A DNA stretch of 64,000 nt from Paenibacillus typhae (GTDB lineage Bacteria; Bacillota; Bacilli; Paenibacillales; Paenibacillaceae), in NCBI RefSeq assembly GCF_900099765.1, contig NZ_FNDX01000013.1, positions 62,001-126,000 of the forward strand, in the 5' to 3' direction. The notes beneath the pieces were generated by a model. It worked only from the letters and a program-made list of their open reading frames with translations, did not search any database and was not told where the DNA came from. This document shows, in pieces, positions 26,138-34,579 of the stretch. Within the stretch, counting starts at the first letter, position 1. Each line of letters starts with the position of its first letter. Both the position numbers and the translations under genes were made by a program.

Positions 26138-27591
26138 ATGCTCGCTTCCTCCTTTTGGGCTTTGGTCTTTTTCTGCATCAGGCTCCACACCGGGCTGTTG
26201 ACCGTCATATCCATATCCTTGGCAAAAATCTTAAAGCCGTCAAAGCCGTGATAAGGGCCGCTGTAATCCCAGGAATGCATCTGGCGGAACGGAACACCCA
26301 TTTTGTGATACACATATTTCTCCTTGACACCCGAGCCCACCAGATCAACATTCATTTTCTGGGCCAGCTCTTCCAGCTCATAGGCCGTAGGATCATCCAT
26401 AATAATCGTACCTTCCTTCATCATCGGGAAGGTCTTCTCGTAATCATCCTTATGGGCGAATTCGTAACCGGAGGCCACGATATCCATTCCAAGATCCTCA
26501 TAGGCGCCGATAGTATGGCGGGAACGCAGACCGCCGATCATCAGCAGCACCTTTTTATTTTCCAGACGCGGCTTGTATTTACTGATAATGGCATCCATGA
26601 CCGGCTTGTGCTTCGCAATCATCTTCTCGCAGTTCTCCTGGATCGTTTCGTCGAACAATGCGGCTATGGCGCGAAGGCTCTCATAGGTCTTGGACGGTCC
26701 GAAGAAGTTGTATTCCATCCAGGGAATACCGTAAGCCTTCTCCATATGCTCAACCATATAGTTCATAGAACGATGGCAGTGGATCAGGTTCAGCTTCGCT
26801 TTGTGGGCAATCTCCAGCTCATTCAGCGTACCGTCCCCGGACCATTGGGCGATGACGCGCAGCCCCATTTCTTCAAGCAGAATACGCGAAGCCCAGGCAT
26901 CGCCGCCGATATTGTAATCACCGATGATATTGACATCATAAGGTCCGGTTTCGGCCAGGTCCGCCTTGCCGAGCACGAAATCACGGATCGCATCGTTGGC
27001 AATATGATGGCCGAGCGACTGGCTGACGCCGCGGAAGCCCTCACACCGGACAGGTACGACCGGCATCTCCAGCTCCTTGGACATCTTCTTGGACACCGCT
27101 TCAATATCATCACCGATCAGGCCGACCGGGCACTCGGACTGTACCGAAATCCCTTTGGCCAGCGGGAACATCTCGGTAATCTCCCGCATGATCACTTCCA
27201 GCTTCTTGTCACCGCCGAAGACGATATCCGTCTCCTGAAAATCACTTGTAATCTGCATCGCGGTAAAGTTATCGATCCCCAGCGTCCCGTTTGCATAATT
27301 GCGTCGGGTTCCCCAGCTGTACTGCCCGCAGCCGATAGGCCCGTGGCTGATATGGACCATATCCTTGATCGGACCCCACACCACACCTTTTGAGCCCGCA
27401 TAGGAGCAGCCGCGCGGTGTCATGACACCGGGACGGGACTTGATATTCGATTTCAGGGCACAGGTGCCGCAGGTTTGGGCTTCGGCAGTATTGATCTGGT
27501 AATGCTTTTCCCGGTCTTTTTTCGCTTTTTTCGGGTAAGCCTCCAGCACTTCTTCCACGAGTTTTTTATTCGCTTCAATATCCAGTCCCAT
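26134..27591 (-). CDS. nifD: Nitrogenase MoFe protein alpha subunit
   Basis: Alpha subunit of Mo-nitrogenase, 485 residues. P-cluster ligands are Cys62 (GCSYAGSKG), Cys88 ([12 protein letters not shown]) and Cys154 ([11 protein letters not shown]). FeMo-cofactor ligands are Cys272 (LIHCHRSMN) and His439 ([12 protein letters not shown]). These identify the molybdenum form rather than a vnf or anf paralogue. GGAGGG precedes the ATG, 49 bases after nifH. Confidence 0.98.
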   Translation of the reverse strand: MGLDIEANKKLVEEVLEAYPKKAKKDREKHYQINTAEAQTCGTCALKSNIKSRPGVMTPRGCSYAGSKGVVWGPIKDMVHISHGPIGCGQYSWGTRRNYANGTLGIDNFTAMQITSDFQETDIVFGGDKKLEVIMREITEMFPLAKGISVQSECPVGLIGDDIEAVSKKMSKELEMPVVPVRCEGFRGVSQSLGHHIANDAIRDFVLGKADLAETGPYDVNIIGDYNIGGDAWASRILLEEMGLRVIAQWSGDGTLNELEIAHKAKLNLIHCHRSMNYMVEHMEKAYGIPWMEYNFFGPSKTYESLRAIAALFDETIQENCEKMIAKHKPVMDAIISKYKPRLENKKVLLMIGGLRSRHTIGAYEDLGMDIVASGYEFAHKDDYEKTFPMMKEGTIIMDDPTAYELEELAQKMNVDLVGSGVKEKYVYHKMGVPFRQMHSWDYSGPYHGFDGFKIFAKDMDMTVNSPVWSLMQKKTKAQKEEASI

Positions 27592-27639
27592 TATTGACCC
27601 TCCTTTTCATGGTGCGGGCGCCGAGGCGCCCGCTGCTTC

Positions 27640-28509
<870 letters not shown>

Positions 28510-28512
28510 TCA

Positions 28513-29886
28513 TCATCCCTTCGAAATATTCATATTTTCAAAATAGGAGCTGTACTTGACGCTTTCGAGAATCATGTCCTGTATGCCGCCCTTACGGACC
28601 AGCGGCAGTACACCAACTTTGTTCAGGCTGGCCCGCGGGCCGTCTCCGATTCCGGAGCAGAGAAGAATGCGGCAGTCACTTAAAATAGAGATAATTTCCT
28701 GCAGCGTAGCGGCCTTGTCGCCGTTACAATCCGCCTTACCGTGGCAATACGCCTGAATCTTGCGGACACCGACCAGCTTGACTTCAGCCCCGTCGGTATC
28801 ATACACGAGAAATTCTGTCGCATGGCCGAAATGCTGGTTGACCTTGTCGCCGCCTCTGGTGGCTACGGCAACTCTTGTTTTCTGCGAATCTTCCCAGCGT
28901 CCTCTGGCTCTGGCCCGCTTCGCGGTGACCCGCTCGCGGATTTGGACATCGAGGTCACTCTGGAACTGTGCCCGGGCCTCCTGATCAATGACCGGATCAG
29001 CCTCCATCGCCTCCAGCGGAAAGTCCTGGTTGCGGTCCTGGCCGAGCAGCCCGATGGCATCAGCCCGGCATTGCCGGCAGTGGCGCATGACCTTCATTCC
29101 TTCACGCCCCAGCAGCTCCTGCAGATTGTGCAGCTCCTTCGGACGGGGCGCCTTGCGGCCGTCCGCTTCATACTGGCTTCCCGGTGCGATAATCAGCGGT
29201 GTTACATTGTGCAGCGTGGCCCCGAGCTCTTTTACTCTTTTGGACACGTCCGGCAGATGGTGATCGTTGACCCCCGGAATCATAATCGAATTGACCTTAA
29301 CGAGAATCCCCAGCTTCGCCAGCATTTCAAGTCCCGCCAGCTGGCGGCTGATCAGCAGCTCCGCCGCTGCCCTTCCTTCGTACCGGATCCCTTCATCGAA
29401 TACCCAGGGATAAATGTGCCGGCCGACGTCCGGGTCAATCGCGTTGATCGTGATGGTGACATGCCGGATGCCGAGCTCAAGGATTTCATCCACATGCCGG
29501 TAAAGCGTAAGACCGTTAGTGCTGAGGCAGAGACTGACATCAGGGACATGCTGTTTCACCCTTGCAAAGGTGTCAAACGTCTGCTCCGGATTGGCCAGCG
29601 GATCACCCGGTCCTGCTATGCCGACTACCGAGAGCTGCATCAGCTGGGCCGCGACTCCCTTCACCTTGCGTTCCGCCTGTTCCGGCGTCAGCACTTCACT
29701 GACCACGCCCGGCCTGCTCTCATTGACACAGTCGAACTTGCGGTTGCAGTAGTTGCACTGGATGTTGCAGGCGGGCGCAACCGGGATGTGCATTCTGGCA
29801 TAGAACCGGTGAGCTTCCTCGCTGTAGCAAGGGTGGCGGCTGATCTCCTCCTCTGCTTCATTTGATATACACGACGGCTGCATCAT
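28513..29886 (-). CDS. nifB: NifB, FeMo-cofactor radical-SAM synthase
   Basis: First gene of the nif operon. A 457-residue radical-SAM enzyme that fuses two [4Fe-4S] units with a carbide to make NifB-co. The SAM cluster motif is Cys40, Cys44, Cys47 (ACNIQCNYCNRK). A C-terminal NifX-like domain begins near residue 350 (VAVATRGGDKVNQHFG), the long two-domain form. I chose the ATG at 29886 (AGGAGGTG six bases upstream); the open frame extends 21 codons further into leader repeats without family similarity. Confidence 0.97.
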   Translation of the reverse strand: MMQPSCISNEAEEEISRHPCYSEEAHRFYARMHIPVAPACNIQCNYCNRKFDCVNESRPGVVSEVLTPEQAERKVKGVAAQLMQLSVVGIAGPGDPLANPEQTFDTFARVKQHVPDVSLCLSTNGLTLYRHVDEILELGIRHVTITINAIDPDVGRHIYPWVFDEGIRYEGRAAAELLISRQLAGLEMLAKLGILVKVNSIMIPGVNDHHLPDVSKRVKELGATLHNVTPLIIAPGSQYEADGRKAPRPKELHNLQELLGREGMKVMRHCRQCRADAIGLLGQDRNQDFPLEAMEADPVIDQEARAQFQSDLDVQIRERVTAKRARARGRWEDSQKTRVAVATRGGDKVNQHFGHATEFLVYDTDGAEVKLVGVRKIQAYCHGKADCNGDKAATLQEIISILSDCRILLCSGIGDGPRASLNKVGVLPLVRKGGIQDMILESVKYSSYFENMNISKG

Positions 29887-29940
29887 TTCCCACCTCCTAA
29901 AAGTTTTGCGAGCATTTGCATCCTTGATTTCGCTTCGAGC

Positions 29941-30029
29941 AAAACTCACTTCGGAAGCATTCGCTTAGTTTTACTAGCGTTACTTCTGTGAATCTGCTTC
30001 GGTAAAACTCACTTCGGAAGCTTTCGCTT
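29941..30029 (-). repeat. Tandem leader repeats upstream of nifB
   Basis: Two 26-bp copies (29941-29966 and 30004-30029, 63 bp apart) sharing GCTTCCGAAGTGAGTTTT, differing at one base. A related copy and the same AAAACTTTTAGGAGG ribosome-site context occur before the SLH-protein gene at 36.95 kb. They lie within the nif mRNA leader. Confidence 0.8.
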
Positions 30030-30107
30030 CGGTTTACGGAGCTTAACTTCCTTGTGTTACCTCCATGACAGACTGTACGGCAGTGGCAGAAGCGGCGGTA
30101 AGCTATA

Positions 30108-30124
30108 CGTTATCTTTACTGACA
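30108..30124 (-). promoter_or_regulatory. GlnR-like site II, downstream of the nif start point
   Basis: TGTCA-N7-TAACG on the minus strand, one mismatch from the GlnR/TnrA consensus TGTNA-N7-TNACA, centred about 34 bases after the predicted transcription start. In Paenibacillus polymyxa a site in this position mediates repression under nitrogen excess. Confidence 0.65.
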
Positions 30125-30156
30125 CAACCCTTCGCTTGGCCGCTTGAATTACTCTC

Positions 30157-30185
30157 ATCATATTTTTCAAGCCCCGTACCGTCAA
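30157..30185 (-). promoter_or_regulatory. Sigma-A-type promoter of the nif operon
   Basis: TTGACG, 17-bp spacer, TATGAT on the minus strand; start expected near 30150, giving a ~265-nt leader before nifB. It lies between two GlnR-like sites; no -24/-12 sigma-54 promoter is apparent. Confidence 0.7.
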
Positions 30186-30244
30186 TTACATACAAGCCGA
30201 AAATGCCCTTGTTTTCCCTATGTTTGCAGTATCGACAAATGACA

Positions 30245-30261
30245 TGTCAGTTTAATTGACT
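30245..30261 (-). promoter_or_regulatory. GlnR-like site I, upstream of the nif promoter
   Basis: AGTCA-N7-TGACA on the minus strand, one mismatch from TGTNA-N7-TNACA and itself palindromic; centred about 103 bases before the predicted nif start. An upstream site is the activating one in P. polymyxa. It also lies about 65 bases upstream of the divergent terC promoter. Confidence 0.65.
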
Positions 30262-30326
30262 CATACTTATCATGTTTCCGTTTCCATTCTCTCTATTTTG
30301 GCAGTTGATATTTGTTCTCAGGGCCA

Positions 30327-30355
30327 TTGACAATCCTCCGGAGCTCATATATGAT
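30327..30355 (+). promoter_or_regulatory. Sigma-A promoter of the terC riboswitch transcript
   Basis: TTGACA, 17-bp spacer, TATGAT: a near-consensus promoter, with the start expected about 45 bases before the riboswitch. Confidence 0.8.
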
Positions 30356-30408
30356 ACCTTTAGGTTAATCACATAACTACAACGAACGTCCTAAATTTCA
30401 TATATCCC

Positions 30409-30660
30409 GTAAAGGGGAGTAGCTGCGTAAACAGAAACATCCTGCCGGTTTCACCGAGAAATCGTGCCCGTTTCTGTGGATAATATAAGACAGTTTCAGG
30501 CCACATGCTGTAACTGCTTGTATTTCAGATAAAGTCGTCAATACGAGAATATGAGGATATTCTCCGGCTTTATCGGCAATGAACTATTGCTAGCGAGACC
30601 TTTACCAATCAGGTTAGACCTTTATTCCAAAGGCTGATCTGTTTGGTAAAGGTCTTTTTT
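30409..30660 (+). ncRNA. yybP-ykoY (Mn2+) riboswitch with terminator
   Basis: The conserved 5' part AAAGGGGAGTAGC and the 3' part GCTAGCGAGACCTTTACC of the yybP-ykoY class are present. P1 pairs GTAAAGG (30409-30415) with CCTTTAC (30599-30605). The alternative terminator pairs AGACCTTTACCA (30596-30607) with TGGTAAAGGTCT (30644-30655) before a T-tract. Mn2+ binding should hold P1, release the terminator and turn on terC. The aptamer is on the long side (about 197 nt). Confidence 0.85.
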
Positions 30661-30741
30661 ATATATATTTTTTGATCAAAATCAGGTAATGTGGGTATTC
30701 TTTTCAAGAGATATTTACATCCGAATGAGGAGGAAACAGCA

Positions 30742-31569
30742 ATGGATTGGGGATTATTATTGGAGTACGGCTGGGTGTTGCTCGTTCTGGTCGCACTGGA
30801 AGGGCTGCTGGCCGCAGATAACGCACTGGTATTGGCAATTATGGTTAAACACCTTCCTGATGAGGAACGTAAAAAGGCATTGTTCTACGGTTTGGCAGGT
30901 GCATTTGTGTTCCGGTTCGGTTCACTTTTTGTCATCTCGTATCTGGTGGACATCTGGCAAGTACAAGCTATCGGGGCCATTTACCTGTTATTCATAGCAG
31001 GGAATCATATCTTCCGAAAGCTTCTCATCAAAAAACCGGTCACGGACGAAGCCGTGGAAAGCGGAAGCCCGAAAGCTGTCGACAAAAAGAAAGCCGGCTT
31101 CTGGTTCACTGTACTTAAGGTTGAAGTAGCTGACATCGCATTTGCAGTCGATTCCATCCTGGCTGCGGTTGCCCTGGCGGTTGCCCTTCCCCCAAGCGGC
31201 ATCGGCCACATCGGCGGCCTCGACGGCGGTCAGTTCCTCGTTATCTTTGCCGGTGGATTTATCGGCCTGATCATTATGCGGTTTGCGGCCTCCTTCTTCG
31301 TTAAGCTGCTGCACACCCGTCCGGGTCTGGAAATCGCTGCTTTCTTCATCGTAGGCTGGGTAGGGGTTAAGCTTGCGGTTATTACACTGGCTCACCCTTC
31401 CCTGGGTGTTCTGTCCGAAGACTTCGCCCACAGCACCTGGTGGAAAACAACCTTCTATGTTGTTCTGATCATCATTGCCGCTACCGGCTGGTTCATGAGC
31501 AGCAAGGTTGAAGAAGTAAAAACCGACGAGAATCCGATCAAGGAAGTCGACAAGCAGCTCGGTAAATAA
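30742..31569 (+). CDS. TerC-family membrane protein (YkoY-like, Mn2+ efflux)
   Basis: A 275-residue integral membrane protein with about seven hydrophobic helices. The family acidic motifs are visible: ALEGLLAADNALVLA in helix 1-2 and VEVADIAFAVDSI in the middle. TerC proteins of this group export Mn2+ or metallate secreted enzymes; control by a yybP-ykoY riboswitch supports a manganese role. The ATG at 30742 follows GAGGAGG. Divergent from the nif operon and closed by its own terminator. Confidence 0.92.
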   Translation: MDWGLLLEYGWVLLVLVALEGLLAADNALVLAIMVKHLPDEERKKALFYGLAGAFVFRFGSLFVISYLVDIWQVQAIGAIYLLFIAGNHIFRKLLIKKPVTDEAVESGSPKAVDKKKAGFWFTVLKVEVADIAFAVDSILAAVALAVALPPSGIGHIGGLDGGQFLVIFAGGFIGLIIMRFAASFFVKLLHTRPGLEIAAFFIVGWVGVKLAVITLAHPSLGVLSEDFAHSTWWKTTFYVVLIIIAATGWFMSSKVEEVKTDENPIKEVDKQLGK

Positions 31570-31591
31570 AGCATTTCAGCATGAACATCAT

Positions 31592-31636
31592 AACCCGGAA
31601 GCTGCACCTGTACAGGTGCAGTTTTCCGGGTTATTT
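31592..31636 (+). terminator. Terminator after terC
   Basis: Stem AACCCGGAA/TTCCGGGTT around an inner CTGCACCTG/CAGGTGCAG hairpin, followed by a short T-rich tract. Confidence 0.75.
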
Positions 31637-31807
31637 GCGCGTTAAGGGCATACAGATGGTTCAATGCTCACCTAACCTTTTCACACAAATTCGAACGTTG
31701 CACTATTTACCGCTGATCCAATGAAAATATAAGCTGTTGTTATGAGTAAAAACGGAGGCGCCGGCAGGACCGGCGGCCCGTCATTCGAGAGGCAGGAGAT
31801 TATAGAC

Positions 31808-34402
31808 ATGACCACTCACAACACCGTTTCGCATAAGCAAGGACGTTCCACATTGCACAGCTTCCGGATGGACCAGGTTGCGGTGACCGATCCTTATTTC
31901 GTCAACGCCTTCTCCAAAGAAGTACTGTATCTCAAAAGCTATGACCTTGACCGCCTGGTCGCCGGCTTCCGCGAAAACCGCGGTTTGTCTGCAAAGAGTG
32001 AAAAATACCCCGGCTGGGAAAGCACCGAAATCCGCGGCCATACCCTGGGCCATTATCTGAGCGCGCTGTCTCAGTCCTATGAAACCACCCGCAGCACACA
32101 CCTGCTGAAGCGGCTGGAGTATCTGTTGGAAGAGCTTGCTATCTGCCAGTTTGAGAGCGGTTACCTTTCAGCTTTTCCCGAGCAGCTGTTTGATAATGTC
32201 GAGAACAGACAGCCCGCCTGGGTGCCCTGGTATACCATGCACAAGATCATTGCAGGCCTGACTGCGGCATACCGGGCTACTGGCAGCAATACAGCTTACA
32301 CCCTGGTTACCCGGCTTGGAAGCTGGGTTTATGACCGCAGCTCAGGCTGGTCTACGGAAATTCAGGAGCGTGTATTATCCGTCGAGTACGGTGGAATGAA
32401 CGACTGTCTCTACGAGCTGTACAACATTTCCGGAGACGAGCACCATCTGCAGGCTGCCCATATGTTCGACGAGCTGAGCCTGTTCACTCCCGTGCATGAA
32501 GGCCATGATATTCTGAAGGGCAAGCATGCCAATACCACAATCCCGAAATTTCTCGGGGCGCTGAACCGGTACCGGGTGCTGGGTGAAAGCGAAAGGTTCT
32601 ATCTAGAGGCTGCGCAGCAGTTCTGGGATATGGTGGTTTTCCATCACAGCTATGTAACGGGCGGCAACAGCGAATGGGAGCATTTTGGCGACCCGGATAT
32701 GCTGGACGCGGAGCGCTCGAACTTCACGGCCGAGACGTGCAACACCTACAACATGCTGAAGCTGAGCCGGGAATTATACAAGATTACCGGTGATGCGAAA
32801 TATATGGATTTCTATGAAAATACCTTTATCAACGCAATCCTTTCGTCGCAGAATCCGCATACCGGGATGACGATGTATTTTCAGCCGATGGCCACGGGCT
32901 ACTTCAAGGTATACAGCTCGCCGTTTGACCATTTCTGGTGCTGCACCGGAACAGGGATGGAGAGCTTCACCAAGCTGAACGACAGCCTGTATTTCCATGG
33001 CAGCGGCGGCATCCATGTGAACCAGTACGTAAGCTCGACTGTGCTTGCCGAGGAATACGGGATTGAGCTGACCCAGACGGCCAATTTCCCTTATGATGAC
33101 ACTGCTGAATTCAGGATTCGTACACTAAAAGAGGCCGGCCAGCCCGTTGCCCTGCACCTTCGCCTGCCCCACTGGCTGGCAGGCGCGGCAGAGCTGACGC
33201 TTAACGGGCAGAAGCTGGTCATTGACCTGTCCGGCCGCTACGCCGTGCTGGAACGGGAGTGGTCAGACGGGGATACCCTCCGTCTCCGGCTGCCGATGAA
33301 GGCGTCCTACCGCACACTGCCGGATGCCCCGAATGTCGCGGCTTTCCGCTATGGCCCGGTGGTCCTGAGCGCCGCACTCGGCACAGAAGATCTGGCCGAA
33401 TCCGCTACCGGTGTGGCTGTCAGCGTACCGACCCGCAACATGCTGGTCAAGGATTTCATTACACCTGCAGGCCAGAGTGCGGAGCGCTGGCTGGAGGATT
33501 TTGATCAGCATTTTATTCAACTGGAAGGGGAGCTTGCCTTCATACTCCGGGGTACGGACGAAGATGGCCGGCTGGTGTTCACCCCTCATTACAAGCAGCA
33601 TGATGAACGCTACGGCATCTACTGGAAGCTGGTAGAGGCTGACTCCGCCGAGCTTCAGGAGCATATCCTGCAGGGCAAGCAGCGCCAGCGCATACAGGAA
33701 GCAACGATCGACAGCCTTCCGGTCGGCAATGACCAATATGAGCTGGAGCATCAGATCAGAGGTGAGCACACTACTGTAGCCACCTGGGACGGTTATAACA
33801 TCAGGCAGGCCGAGAATAACGGCTGGTTCAGTTATCGGATGAAGGTTCTGCCGCAGCGGGACAACTATCTGTCCATCACTTATTTCTCGGGCAATAACGG
33901 CAAGGCCATTGATATTTATGCAGACGGCAAGCTGCTGGCCAGCGATACGCTGATGACGGATAAACCCCGTTCCTTCTATACAAAGAGCTATCTGATTCCT
34001 GCGGAGGCTGTTCAGGATCGCACAGAGCTGGAAATCAAATTCGTCATTCCGGGCGGGATGAACGGAATCTTCGACCTGCTGCGGATGATGACCGGCTTCG
34101 ATCAGCGGGCAGAGCTGGACAGCCTGAGCTTTGACGCAGGAACCCTGGATCATCCGTTCACAGCAGACCGGAGCGATTACATTCTGAGCGTTCCATCCGA
34201 AACACAGTCTGTAGTGCTTCGCGCCGGGCTGGCACATAAAAATGGCCTGCTCTACTGCAGCGGTATCCTGATTGATGATACACAGCCAAGAACCGTCTCC
34301 CTACCGGGCGACAGCACTGTGCTAGCGCTTACTGTTAAGGCTGAAGACCATGCTGCCGCGAAGGATTACAGCATAACTATCATCAAAAATCCGGCGCTTT
34401 AG
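31808..34402 (+). CDS. GH127 beta-L-arabinofuranosidase-like enzyme
   Basis: An 864-residue enzyme of the DUF1680/GH127 family that releases L-arabinofuranose from plant glycans. The Zn/nucleophile site is intact: Glu309 and Cys311 (AETCNTYN), Cys378 and Cys379 (FWCCTGTGMES), in the spacing known for the Cys-nucleophile enzymes. The (alpha/alpha)6 barrel covers about 20-430; beta domains follow, ending in a cadherin-like sandwich (about 775-860, DHPFTADRSDYILSV). No signal peptide, so probably cytosolic. The ATG at 31808 has a GGAG; one at 31742 has none. Confidence 0.9.
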   Translation: MTTHNTVSHKQGRSTLHSFRMDQVAVTDPYFVNAFSKEVLYLKSYDLDRLVAGFRENRGLSAKSEKYPGWESTEIRGHTLGHYLSALSQSYETTRSTHLLKRLEYLLEELAICQFESGYLSAFPEQLFDNVENRQPAWVPWYTMHKIIAGLTAAYRATGSNTAYTLVTRLGSWVYDRSSGWSTEIQERVLSVEYGGMNDCLYELYNISGDEHHLQAAHMFDELSLFTPVHEGHDILKGKHANTTIPKFLGALNRYRVLGESERFYLEAAQQFWDMVVFHHSYVTGGNSEWEHFGDPDMLDAERSNFTAETCNTYNMLKLSRELYKITGDAKYMDFYENTFINAILSSQNPHTGMTMYFQPMATGYFKVYSSPFDHFWCCTGTGMESFTKLNDSLYFHGSGGIHVNQYVSSTVLAEEYGIELTQTANFPYDDTAEFRIRTLKEAGQPVALHLRLPHWLAGAAELTLNGQKLVIDLSGRYAVLEREWSDGDTLRLRLPMKASYRTLPDAPNVAAFRYGPVVLSAALGTEDLAESATGVAVSVPTRNMLVKDFITPAGQSAERWLEDFDQHFIQLEGELAFILRGTDEDGRLVFTPHYKQHDERYGIYWKLVEADSAELQEHILQGKQRQRIQEATIDSLPVGNDQYELEHQIRGEHTTVATWDGYNIRQAENNGWFSYRMKVLPQRDNYLSITYFSGNNGKAIDIYADGKLLASDTLMTDKPRSFYTKSYLIPAEAVQDRTELEIKFVIPGGMNGIFDLLRMMTGFDQRAELDSLSFDAGTLDHPFTADRSDYILSVPSETQSVVLRAGLAHKNGLLYCSGILIDDTQPRTVSLPGDSTVLALTVKAEDHAAAKDYSITIIKNPAL

Positions 34403-34443
34403 CAGAGGCTGACCTGGAACATCAAACATCCGCTTCCCCTAAA

Positions 34444-34490
34444 AAAAACCGTTCTGACGCGCTGCTTATCCTGCGCTCAGAACGGTTTTT
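34444..34490. terminator. Bidirectional terminator between GH127 and SLH genes
   Basis: AAAAACCGTTCTGA pairs with TCAGAACGGTTTTT across a 19-nt loop; T-tracts exist on both strands between converging genes. Confidence 0.88.
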
Positions 34491-34507
34491 GGTTGCTGTA
34501 ATAAACA

Positions 34508-34573
34508 AACCGGCAGCTTTTCCTGAAGAAAAGTGCCGGTTATGCATTCAGCCGCCGGGGCAGGCGCCCCGGC
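34508..34573 (-). terminator. Double hairpin after the SLH-protein gene
   Basis: GCCGGGGC/GCCCCGGC (34554-34573), then AACCGGCAcTTTTC/GAAAAGcTGCCGGTT (34508-34541) followed by T-rich sequence on the minus strand. Confidence 0.7.
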
Positions 34574-34579
34574 AATGGC

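Noticed and set aside
29887..30150. Sigma-54 (-24/-12) promoter or NifA site upstream of nifB
   Set aside because: I found no GG-N10-GC element with TGT-N10-ACA upstream site; a sigma-A promoter with GlnR-like sites explains the region better.
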